Source of the DNA: Nitrospinota bacterium
GTDB taxonomy: Bacteria; UBA8248
NCBI GenBank assembly: GCA_029937135.1
Contig: JAPYQX010000180.1
Coordinates: 1 to 6,169, forward strand
Direction: 5' to 3'
Length of the DNA stretch: 6,169 bases
A model generated the notes under the pieces. The model saw nothing but the letters and a program-made list of their open reading frames with translations. It was not told the origin of the DNA and ran no database searches. Numbering within the stretch: the stretch's first letter is position 1; each line of letters opens with the position of its first letter. The position numbers and the translations under genes are program-made. Shown here one piece after another: positions 1 to 6,155 of this stretch.

Positions 1-10
1 GTCCCCTTCC

Positions 11-952
11 TTGTCCCTCTTATTTGACATATCCCTTTTTCATCTCACCCTGCTTATGATGGCACCGCTCATCATCGCGTGCTTGGGTGAAATGATCATC
101 GAACGGTCGGGGATCTTGAACGTAGGCATCGAGGGCATCGTGACGCTGGGTGCGGTGACCGGGTTCCTTCTCACCTACTATTCGGGCAGTCCCGTCGTCG
201 GTTGCCTGTTCGCGGCGTTATCCGGAAGCCTCCTGACACTCCTTCTGGGCTACTTTTCCATCACCCTGCGGGCAAACCAGATTGTCATCGGGTTGGGAAT
301 TTTCGTTCTGGGACTTGGAATCTCGCCCACCATTTACCGGCTGGCCATAGGAGTTGTGAAATCCATTCCCCAGGTGCCGACTCTCACGGATTTAAAAGTC
401 CCGGTTCTCAGCGTTATCCCTTTCATCGGCGAGATTTTTTTCGTGCAAAACGGACTTGTTTATCTGTCCTATTTCCTGGTCGCCGCGGTCAGTTTCTTCT
501 TGTTCAAAACGCCGATGGGCCTTCGGCTCCGGGCCTGCGGAGAAAATCCCCGCGCGGCGGACACGGTCGGAATAGACGTCTCCCGGATGCGCTACGGCGC
601 CTGCGCGGCCGGCGGACTTTTTCTCGGGGTTGCGGGCGCATATCTGCCACTCGTGGTTTCGGGAGCGTTCACGGACAATATCGTGAACGGCAGGGGATGG
701 CTCGCCTTGATGCTGGTGATATTCGGCCGCTGGGTTCCGCTTTGGTCGTTTTTCGGCGCGCTGCTTTTCGCCTATGTCGACGCCTTTCAGTTTAAAATCA
801 GCGTCATCCCGCAATTCGCCCAAATCGTTCCTCCTCAATTTTTATTAATGCTTCCCTACATATTCGCAATGATAGTTTTGGTCCAGGTCGCGAAAGGCGC
901 CGAGAGCCCTCGCGCGCTCACGCGGCCCTACGACCGTGAAACCCGGGATTGA
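11..952 (+). CDS. BMP-type ABC importer, inner-membrane permease subunit (YufQ/BPD_transp_2 family)
   Basis: One of two membrane subunits expected to form the translocation channel of a nucleoside-type (BMP-class) ABC importer. Seen: a very hydrophobic 313-residue protein with about eight to nine candidate membrane segments (for example residues 9-27, 61-80, 89-107, 149-165, 196-217, 277-294). It has the family motif ERSGILNVGIEG at 31-42, the cytoplasmic coupling-loop motif GENPRAADTVGID at 177-189, and NGRGWLALMLVIFGRW at 226-241, typical of the YufQ branch. Length is normal for the family. The start is TTG at 11; the frame stays open to the window edge, there is no room to see a ribosome binding site, and a slightly earlier start outside the window is possible. 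It precedes the binding protein by 45 bases on the same strand. Family assignment is firm; substrate is not shown by the sequence. Confidence 0.9.
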   Translation: MSLLFDISLFHLTLLMMAPLIIACLGEMIIERSGILNVGIEGIVTLGAVTGFLLTYYSGSPVVGCLFAALSGSLLTLLLGYFSITLRANQIVIGLGIFVLGLGISPTIYRLAIGVVKSIPQVPTLTDLKVPVLSVIPFIGEIFFVQNGLVYLSYFLVAAVSFFLFKTPMGLRLRACGENPRAADTVGIDVSRMRYGACAAGGLFLGVAGAYLPLVVSGAFTDNIVNGRGWLALMLVIFGRWVPLWSFFGALLFAYVDAFQFKISVIPQFAQIVPPQFLLMLPYIFAMIVLVQVAKGAESPRALTRPYDRETRD

Positions 953-985
953 ATCCATGCCCGTGATATTCCGATTTTCCCATCA

Positions 986-991
986 AGGAGG
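986..991 (+). promoter_or_regulatory. Strong Shine-Dalgarno for the binding-protein gene
   Basis: AGGAGG ends six bases before the ATG at 998, and the complementarity extends on both sides (AAGGAGGAG, 985-993). It is the clearest ribosome binding site in the operon. It fixes the start of the binding protein and suggests that protein is translated at a higher rate than its neighbours, as expected for a periplasmic receptor needed in excess. Confidence 0.85.
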
Positions 992-997
992 AGTGAA

Positions 998-2008
998 ATG
1001 AAAAGCAAATGGACTCGCCGATTGCTCCATGCCGTTGCTACGTTCGTGGCTTTGTGGCTGGCCGTACCCGGAGCCCCCGGGCAGGCGGTTGCCGCGAAAG
1101 TCCACAAATTCGCGATCATCCTGCCGGGGCCCATCGAGGACGCGGATTACAACTTCCGCGGCTATCAGGTCTCCCAGGACATCAAAAAAAGGTTTAACAT
1201 CGCAACTTCCTACTCCGAGCGGATCTCTCCGGCGGACGCCGAGAGAGTGGCGCGCGAGTACATCGCCTCCGGCTATACCATCGTCGGGTTTCACGGCGGG
1301 CAATTCATTCGAATTGTGAAAAAGATCGCCCCGAAATTTCCCGAGGTCAATTTCATCATGGAGAGTTCGGGCAAGGGAAAAGTTCCGAAAAACGTCTGGA
1401 ACATTCACCGCCACTTTTACCAGGGCTTCTATCCCCTCGGCGTGCTCGCCGGTCTCGCCACGAAAACGAATAAAGTGGGAGTCATCGCGGGCATCCAGCT
1501 TCCGGATTTCAAGTCTTCCATCAATACCATTTCAGATGCCCTGAAAGTGACCAACCCCAAGGCGGAACTCGTATACGCCTTTACCGGAAACCAAAACGAT
1601 CCGGTCAAGGCGCGCCAGACCGCCGAGGCCATGATCGCCAACGGCGTCGATTTCATCATCAACATGGTGAATCTGGGGGTATACGGGGTTATCGAAGCCG
1701 CTAAAAAGGCGAAGCACAAGGTCCTGCTCACCACATTCTATACCGACAAAACCGACAAGGCGCCCAAGCATTTCGCCGCCACGTTAATTGTTGATTTCCG
1801 GCCTCCCTTCGCAAAAGCCGTGGGAGGAATTCTGAAAGGAAATCGGACGGGATACGTGCCCATGCGTCCCGGAAATGGATTCGAGCTCAAATCTCTGGGC
1901 AACGTATCGGCCGAGGCCATCGCGAAAACCAAAGAGGCCTACGAAAAAGTCCGCGTCGGGTCGATTAAACTCCGGCTTGAAATGAGAAAAGTCCGGTTGG
2001 CGAAATAG
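998..2008 (+). CDS. BMP family (PnrA/YufN-like) periplasmic substrate-binding protein
   Basis: Receptor that captures the solute in the periplasm and delivers it to the two permeases. Seen: 336 residues with a Sec signal peptide (basic n-region KSKWTRR, hydrophobic core about 9-27, probable cleavage after AVA or VAA near 32-33) and no lipobox Cys, so a soluble Gram-negative-style receptor. BMP-family landmarks: GPIEDADYNFRGY at 44-56 (cf. the usual G..DxSFN...G), a G-rich turn FHGGQF at 98-103, KFPEVNF at 113-119, YPLGVLAGLATKTNKVGVI at 145-163, NPKAE near 186, and NDP..AR..AEAMIANGVDFI around 200-220. Odd: where nucleoside-binding relatives usually carry a GVDxDQ segment and a later TSxxK, this protein reads LTTFYTDKTD (244-253) and ATLIVDFRPP (261-270), so the polar residues that hold ribose appear to be replaced. 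Start chosen from the strong Shine-Dalgarno. Family assignment is sure; the ligand is unknown, and a sugar-free heterocycle is my inference. Confidence 0.93.
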   Translation: MKSKWTRRLLHAVATFVALWLAVPGAPGQAVAAKVHKFAIILPGPIEDADYNFRGYQVSQDIKKRFNIATSYSERISPADAERVAREYIASGYTIVGFHGGQFIRIVKKIAPKFPEVNFIMESSGKGKVPKNVWNIHRHFYQGFYPLGVLAGLATKTNKVGVIAGIQLPDFKSSINTISDALKVTNPKAELVYAFTGNQNDPVKARQTAEAMIANGVDFIINMVNLGVYGVIEAAKKAKHKVLLTTFYTDKTDKAPKHFAATLIVDFRPPFAKAVGGILKGNRTGYVPMRPGNGFELKSLGNVSAEAIAKTKEAYEKVRVGSIKLRLEMRKVRLAK

Positions 2009-2021
2009 GCAATATGACCGT

Positions 2022-2060
2022 CCTGCCCCCGCGCCTCCGAACAGGGGGGGCGGGGGCAGG
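2022..2060 (+). promoter_or_regulatory. GC-rich intercistronic hairpin between binding protein and ATPase
   Basis: Positions 2022-2038 pair with 2044-2060 around a GAACA loop. The outer 11 base pairs are perfect (arm CCTGCCCCCGC), followed by one G-G mismatch (2033/2049) and one U-G wobble (2036/2046). It starts 13 bases after the binding-protein stop. No run of U follows (CTTCGAATGG), so it is not a classical intrinsic terminator. In binding-protein transporter operons, hairpins here commonly protect the 3' end of the receptor message or cause partial termination, lowering expression of the downstream ATPase and permease. The structure is seen; the role is inferred from such operons. Confidence 0.7.
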
Positions 2061-2078
2061 CTTCGAATGGTTTAAGTC

Positions 2079-3629
2079 ATGACGGATAAAATAGTCCCCC
2101 GCGTCGAAATGTATGGAATCAGAAAATCCTTCGGGCAAGTCGTCGCCCTCGACGGGGTGGACTTCGAGGCCGGGAAGGGGGAAATCCATGCCCTCCTGGG
2201 GGAAAACGGTGCGGGCAAGACCACACTCATGAACATCCTGAGCGGCCTTTACCGCTTGGACGAGGGACAAATTTCAATCGATCGACGGGAGGTGTCAATC
2301 CATTCTCCCCGGGATGCGATCAAGGCGGGCATCGGCATGGTTCATCAACATGTCGAACTCATCTCAAACTTCACCGCGCTTGAAAACATTTTGCTCGGAC
2401 GGGAAGGCTCCCGCTGGAAACTCGATCTGGACGCTCACCGGAGTTCCGCGGAGAAGCTTGCGGCGAGTTACGGCCTGTCCATTCCGCTCTCCGAACCGAT
2501 CAAATCTCTTCCGGCCGGTATTCAACAGAAGGTCGAAATCCTCAAGGCCCTTTATCATGGTGCGGACACCCTCATTCTGGATGAGCCGACGACCATGTTG
2601 ACTCCCCTTGAAGTAGACGGCCTGTTTTCCACCCTCAAGTCCTTCGCCAAGGGGGGCCTGACGGTCATTTTCATCACACACAAAATCAAGGAAGTCTTGG
2701 ACAATTGCGATCGAATCACCGTTTTTCGGGGTGGCCTGAAAATCGATACTATCTCCCGCGAGGCCGCCAGCCGCGAAAAGCTGGTCCAGATGATGATGGG
2801 CGAGCGTGGGGCGCCTCCGGAAAACAAACGCCCGACGGGGCCTTCTGCGGCCCTGGAGGGATCTCCCACTCTTTCGGTCCGGGGCATGTACACCTCGGCG
2901 GAATGGGGAGTCCCCCTCAAGAACATTACCTTCGATATTCCCCGGGGGCTCATCGTCGGCCTGGCAGGCGTGTCCGGAAACGGCCAAAAAGAACTGGCCG
3001 AGGCGCTGGCCGGACTCATCGAAATCGAGAAGGGGGATATCCACCTCAACGGAACCGGGGTGTCGAAGCTTTCGATGTCCGCCCGCATCGCCCGGGGGAT
3101 AAGCCTCCTTCCCCAGGATAGAATCGAGGAGGGAATCCTTCCTAGCCTCAGCCTTTCGGAGAATTTCGTCCTCGGGCTGCATCCACACATTTTCAAGCGT
3201 CGCGGAATTTTCGAGCAAGACACCGCCAACGAGCTGGGCAGAAACGCCATTCGGGAATTTAATATTTTGGCAAAAAACGAGCATGTCCCCGCCGCGCATC
3301 TATCGGGCGGAAACATTCAGAAGATGATCGTGGCCCGCTCGATGATGCTTTCGCACAAAACCGGGAAAATTCTGATGATCGCCAATAACCCCACCCGCGG
3401 CCTTGACGTCATGGCCGCATCGTTCGTTCATGGCCGCCTGCGGGAACTTCGCTCTCACGGGGCCGGGGTATTATTGATATCGGAAGATCTGGATGAGCTT
3501 TGTTCGATGTGCGACCAGATAATCGTGATCCATTCGGGGGAGATTTTCGGCTCCTTCGACGGTCCGGAATATGACATCTACCAAATCGGCGTTCTCATGG
3601 CCGGCCAGAAATCGGAGACGGGTTCATAA
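2079..3629 (+). CDS. BMP-type ABC importer, tandem-domain ATPase (YufO/RbsA-like)
   Basis: Cytoplasmic energy-coupling subunit with two fused nucleotide-binding domains, 516 residues, the usual size. Domain 1 (about 8-240): Walker A GENGAGKT 41-48, Q-loop Q90, signature LPAGIQQ 144-150 (degenerate), Walker B LILDEP 165-170, switch H201. Domain 2 (about 265-505): Walker A-like GVSGNGQK 297-304 without the catalytic Lys, canonical signature LSGGN 408-412, and a Walker B region IANNPTRGLD 434-443 in which the usual Asp-Glu are Asn-Asn. In a head-to-tail ATP sandwich, domain 1 Walker A/B would face the domain 2 signature, giving one competent and one degenerate site. The start at ATG 2079 has no clear Shine-Dalgarno; ATG 2109 (residue 11) is an alternative but leaves a shorter N-terminal strand. 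It lies behind a strong hairpin and is followed one base after its stop by the second permease. Family assignment is sure. Confidence 0.94.
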   Translation: MTDKIVPRVEMYGIRKSFGQVVALDGVDFEAGKGEIHALLGENGAGKTTLMNILSGLYRLDEGQISIDRREVSIHSPRDAIKAGIGMVHQHVELISNFTALENILLGREGSRWKLDLDAHRSSAEKLAASYGLSIPLSEPIKSLPAGIQQKVEILKALYHGADTLILDEPTTMLTPLEVDGLFSTLKSFAKGGLTVIFITHKIKEVLDNCDRITVFRGGLKIDTISREAASREKLVQMMMGERGAPPENKRPTGPSAALEGSPTLSVRGMYTSAEWGVPLKNITFDIPRGLIVGLAGVSGNGQKELAEALAGLIEIEKGDIHLNGTGVSKLSMSARIARGISLLPQDRIEEGILPSLSLSENFVLGLHPHIFKRRGIFEQDTANELGRNAIREFNILAKNEHVPAAHLSGGNIQKMIVARSMMLSHKTGKILMIANNPTRGLDVMAASFVHGRLRELRSHGAGVLLISEDLDELCSMCDQIIVIHSGEIFGSFDGPEYDIYQIGVLMAGQKSETGS

Positions 3630-3630
3630 A

Positions 3631-4707
3631 ATGGCAGGTCCAGGCGCAATAAGGCTCGGCGAAAGAAAAAAAGCGGCTCTCGAATTTGCAATCACCTATT
3701 CCTTGGCGGCCGCATTGTCCCTGATATGCGGCGCCATCTTTATCGTCGCTTTCGGCGGAGACGTACTTGTTGCGTTCGGAACCGTTCTCCGCTCCTCGCT
3801 CGGCACATGGGGCGGATTCGCGCAAACCCTAAACAAGTTCTGCCCCCTTCTTCTCGGTTCGCTCGCGGTCGCCTTCGGTATGCGCGGTGGCCATTTCAAC
3901 ATCGGCGTGGACGGCCAGATTTACGCCGGCGCCATCGGGATGACCGGAACGGCATTCGCCCTGCAAGGTCTGAATCTTCCCTGGCCGATTTTCGTTCCGC
4001 TCGGAATGCTGGGAGGCATCTTGGCCGGGTTGTTCTGGGGTTTCATCCCGGGAATTCTTCGTGTTCGATTCCAGGTAAGCGAAATATTCGTGACGGTGAT
4101 GCTGAACTTCGTCGCTCTATATCTGGTGGATTACCTGGCCAACGGCCCCTGGAACGACCCCATGGCGGGGGAGGCCATCACGCTTCCGATTCCGGATGCC
4201 TCCGTATTGCCCCAGGTCATGCCGAAGTCCGGCGCCCATTTCGGATTCATCATCGCGCTGGCGGCCGCAGCCGGCATGTATTTTCTCATGACCCGGACCA
4301 TCATCGGATACGAGATACGCGCGGTGGGAGACAACCCGAAGGCCGCCCGCTTCGGTGGAATCAACGTCAACCGGGTGACCCTGATCATCATGCCGACCTG
4401 CGGCGCCCTGGCGGGCCTCGCCGGCGCCATCGAGGTCTCGGGATTCCATCAGAGCCTCCTTCTCGGACTCACCGGCTCCGAAGGCGCGCCCAACTACGGG
4501 GCGATGGCCATCCTCATCGCGGTCATCGGCCGCAACAACCCGCTGGGGGTCACGGTGGCGGCCGCCGTGTTCGCGGTCTTGCTGTCGGGTTCCGATTCTC
4601 TCCAGCGCAGCATCGGGCTCCCCGGCGCGGCGGTATTCGTCTTTCAGGCCATCATCGTTTTGACCGTTCTATTCGTCCAAGCCCGGCGGAACACGTCGGC
4701 CGGGTAA
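3631..4707 (+). CDS. BMP-type ABC importer, inner-membrane permease subunit (YufP/BPD_transp_2 family)
   Basis: Second membrane half of the importer, partner of the permease at 11-952. Seen: 358 residues, basic N-terminus (GERKK 10-14), then about nine or more hydrophobic segments (roughly 17-41, 68-84, 96-112, 118-142, 150-170, 203-220, 250-269, 289-320, 333-350). Family motifs: FNIGVDGQ at 89-96 (counterpart of LNVGIEG in the other permease), VSEIFVTVMLNFVALYL at 149-165, and the coupling-loop motif GDNPKAARFGGIN at 233-245. I chose ATG 3631, one base after the ATPase stop TAA. The frame is open back to ATG 3571, but that start would overlap the ATPase by about 59 bases and add a charged, non-family N-terminus. 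A weak GGAG lies 13 bases before 3631, so translational coupling to the ATPase is likely. The 3' end overlaps one arm of a possible terminator. Confidence 0.92.
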   Translation: MAGPGAIRLGERKKAALEFAITYSLAAALSLICGAIFIVAFGGDVLVAFGTVLRSSLGTWGGFAQTLNKFCPLLLGSLAVAFGMRGGHFNIGVDGQIYAGAIGMTGTAFALQGLNLPWPIFVPLGMLGGILAGLFWGFIPGILRVRFQVSEIFVTVMLNFVALYLVDYLANGPWNDPMAGEAITLPIPDASVLPQVMPKSGAHFGFIIALAAAAGMYFLMTRTIIGYEIRAVGDNPKAARFGGINVNRVTLIIMPTCGALAGLAGAIEVSGFHQSLLLGLTGSEGAPNYGAMAILIAVIGRNNPLGVTVAAAVFAVLLSGSDSLQRSIGLPGAAVFVFQAIIVLTVLFVQARRNTSAG

Positions 4708-4721
4708 ACCCCCGCCGGGCT
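4680..4721. terminator. Possible terminator hairpin between convergent genes
   Basis: A perfect 10-bp inverted repeat, arms AGCCCGGCGG (4680-4689) and CCGCCGGGCT (4712-4721), is separated by 22 bases that can form a smaller GGG-TAAA-CCC hairpin (4702-4711). The left arm sits in the last codons of the permease gene, the right arm in the 38-base gap before the end of the minus-strand gene. No good T-run follows on either strand, so a bidirectional terminator is suggested by position and stem strength only. Confidence 0.45.
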
Positions 4722-4745
4722 CCTTCGATTCAACCGCCTCTTCCA

Positions 4746-5849
4746 TTACCCGGTCCGAACGACGGCCGCGATGGGCCCGCCTCCGGGGGGGCCTTGATGC
4801 TCCGCGCCACCGGACACATACACCATCGGATCGCCCACTACGGAGGAGACCACAGCATTCACTACCGACCGGGCGTGCCGCGTATTGTTGATGTCCGAAT
4901 CGTCCAGCATTGTGTGACGGCGGCCGCGGACCATGCCGTCGGGGGAGGCCTCGCATTTCGCGAAGACGTTGACAATTTTATCGCGCTGGCCGGGAGACAG
5001 CGCCCAATCGAATTGAATCCCGGCGCTTGCGATGGCATCGCGAACCGCGTCCCGATCGATTGCATCCTTCATGACGCTATGACCAACGACCAGATCCCCG
5101 CCCCAGGCCGCGCTGTTTCCGATTATCATGACCTCGTTGCACATCAGTTCGATCCCGGCAGAGGTGGAGGCGACACCCGACTGGAGCGACCAGTCATGGC
5201 AAATGACATCGTCGCTCAACTGGCTCTCTTCCACCTCACCAGCCGCGAGAGCCACTCCCAGCGCCGAGGCGCCACGCGAATATCCCATGGATTTATAGGT
5301 GTCCTCGATACAAACCGATTTTTCGCGCTTGATAGCGTCTGCGATGCGATCTCCAGTGAGCAGCGGACATTTCACCTGGACGAAATGCAGATCATCCACG
5401 CTTTCGATTTGCGCCTCCTTCATCAATTGCCGGACGAGATCGGCCGTCACATGAACCTGGGGCATCCTGCCCAGTTCTTCGGGAAGAAAGTCCCTCGTGT
5501 GGCCCGAGGCGATGGCCAGGTGCTTGGAGCCTCCGTTTCCTTGCCCGCTTTCGGATATCGCAAACACGGAAAAATGGGGAGTCATCACCCCTTCGGTTCC
5601 GCCGGACATGATCAGGGCGATTTGCTCTTCGACCTTTTCACGCGTTACTCCCATCGCCCTCGAAAAATAATCGGCCAGAACAAAGTTGCTGAATCCCCGG
5701 GAAAAATCATTTACGCAACCGTTTCCTTCCGTTTTTCCCATAACGCAGATGATATCTTCTGGCCGGCATTTTCCGCCCTCGATTAGAGCGACCACTCCAG
5801 AGATATCATCGGGAGAATTCATCGACACACGGAACAAATTAGCCTGCAT
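4746..5849 (-). CDS. Ring-opening amidohydrolase, cyanuric acid hydrolase/barbiturase (AtzD/TrzD) family
   Basis: Enzyme predicted to hydrolyse an amide bond of a six-membered cyclic imide: cyanuric acid (giving biuret after decarboxylation) or barbituric acid (giving ureidomalonate). Seen: 367 residues, the family length, with the threefold internal repeat that gives three Ser-Lys pairs. Repeat 1 has K39 in VMGKTEGNGC and S82 in MSGGTEG. Repeat 2 has K160 in VQVKCPLL and S230 in ASTSAGIEL. Repeat 3 has K298 in FAKCEASPDG and S346 in YVSGGAEHQGP. Arg at R51, R192 (YSRGAS) and R324 (NTRHAR) occupy equivalent places and are likely substrate contacts. RGRRHTMLDDSDI (308-320) and the closing QGPPGGGPI loop are family hallmarks. 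No signal peptide, so cytoplasmic. Start: ATG 5849 with an AAAGGGGG Shine-Dalgarno seven bases upstream; a GTG at 5879 would add ten residues that cover this site. The gene is convergent with the importer. Family is sure; cyanuric acid versus barbiturate or another ring cannot be decided here. Confidence 0.93.
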   Translation of the reverse strand: MQANLFRVSMNSPDDISGVVALIEGGKCRPEDIICVMGKTEGNGCVNDFSRGFSNFVLADYFSRAMGVTREKVEEQIALIMSGGTEGVMTPHFSVFAISESGQGNGGSKHLAIASGHTRDFLPEELGRMPQVHVTADLVRQLMKEAQIESVDDLHFVQVKCPLLTGDRIADAIKREKSVCIEDTYKSMGYSRGASALGVALAAGEVEESQLSDDVICHDWSLQSGVASTSAGIELMCNEVMIIGNSAAWGGDLVVGHSVMKDAIDRDAVRDAIASAGIQFDWALSPGQRDKIVNVFAKCEASPDGMVRGRRHTMLDDSDINNTRHARSVVNAVVSSVVGDPMVYVSGGAEHQGPPGGGPIAAVVRTG

Positions 5850-5856
5850 TTTCAAA

Positions 5857-5864
5857 CCCCCTTT
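5857..5864 (-). promoter_or_regulatory. Shine-Dalgarno for the amidohydrolase
   Basis: On the minus strand AAAGGGGG is followed by the seven-base spacer TTTGAAA and the ATG at 5849. This spacing selects ATG 5849 over the in-frame GTG at 5879. Confidence 0.7.
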
Positions 5865-5928
5865 CGCCTCAAAATGCACTCAATCGGGTATATGGAAAAA
5901 TCAAGATGGTCCGATGAAAACCGTAGCA

Positions 5929-6042
5929 CCCTGTGCATGGCGAATTATTAATTCTAACTGAAAATCAAGCTTTCTTCGCCTTGCACCAAATGATAATTCT
6001 TCCTAACCTCCTCCGCCATGGAAAATCTATTCGTCGCTTTCG
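5929..6042. repeat. Imperfect tandem repeat of about 114 bp, copy 1
   Basis: This stretch recurs immediately downstream (6043-6155). The left edge CCCTGTGCATGGCGAATTA is identical in both copies for 19 bases. The right edge, about 6014-6042 (CGCCATGGA, then AATCTATTCGT, then TTTCG), differs from copy 2 at only a few positions, while the middle is diverged apart from CCTAACCTC. It contains a perfect palindrome GAATTATTAATTC (5942-5954). It lies in the 320-base gene-free region upstream of the amidohydrolase. A 32-codon minus-strand frame (6052-5954) runs through it but is not convincing. This is most likely an intergenic, perhaps dispersed, repeat of unknown family. Confidence 0.75.
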
Positions 6043-6155
6043 CCCTGTGCATGGCGAATTAATAATCCTACCTGAAATCAATCATTTCCTCGCTTGCTCT
6101 TGGGCGCGAGCTCACCTAACCTCGCGCGCCATGGAGAATCTATTCGTTGTTTTCG
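6043..6155. repeat. Imperfect tandem repeat of about 114 bp, copy 2
   Basis: Second unit of the tandem repeat, with the same edges as copy 1 and a core rich in GC where copy 1 is AT-rich. At the junction TTCGCC (6039-6044) and GGCGAA (6053-6058) form a 6-bp inverted repeat around an 8-base loop. The sequence after 6155 (CCCACATCCTGGCC) weakly resembles the start of another unit, but the window ends there. No gene is visible. Confidence 0.75.
6104..6127. other. Hairpin within repeat copy 2
   Basis: GCGCGAG (6104-6110) and CTCGCGC (6121-6127) form a perfect 7-bp stem around the loop CTCACCTAAC, which includes most of the CCTAACCTC block conserved between the two copies. The stem is absent from copy 1. 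Whether it acts in RNA or DNA is not known. Confidence 0.5.

Noticed and set aside
2364..3299. Minus-strand open frame of 311 codons inside the ATPase gene
   Set aside because: Lies fully antisense to a complete ATPase with every motif in place, and its product has no recognisable family.
3571..3630. Upstream start for the second permease
   Set aside because: Would overlap the ATPase by about 59 bases and add residues that do not resemble the family; ATG 3631 directly after the stop codon fits better.
3726..5786. Plus-strand open frame of 686 codons across the second permease and the amidohydrolase
   Set aside because: It runs out of frame through one well-supported gene and antisense to another; its product is rich in Arg, His, Gly and Pro with no recognisable domain, as expected for a shadow frame in GC-rich DNA.
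5850..5879. GTG start for the amidohydrolase ten residues upstream
   Set aside because: The added segment covers a well-placed Shine-Dalgarno for ATG 5849, and the protein from 5849 already begins as family members do.
5865..5928. Sigma-70 promoter for the amidohydrolase
   Set aside because: AT-rich TTGATT and CATATA elements exist on the minus strand, but no pair has good sequence and proper spacing, so I do not call one.
5686..5961. Plus-strand 91-codon frame over the start of the amidohydrolase
   Set aside because: Mostly antisense to the amidohydrolase, no ribosome binding site recognised, no family resemblance.
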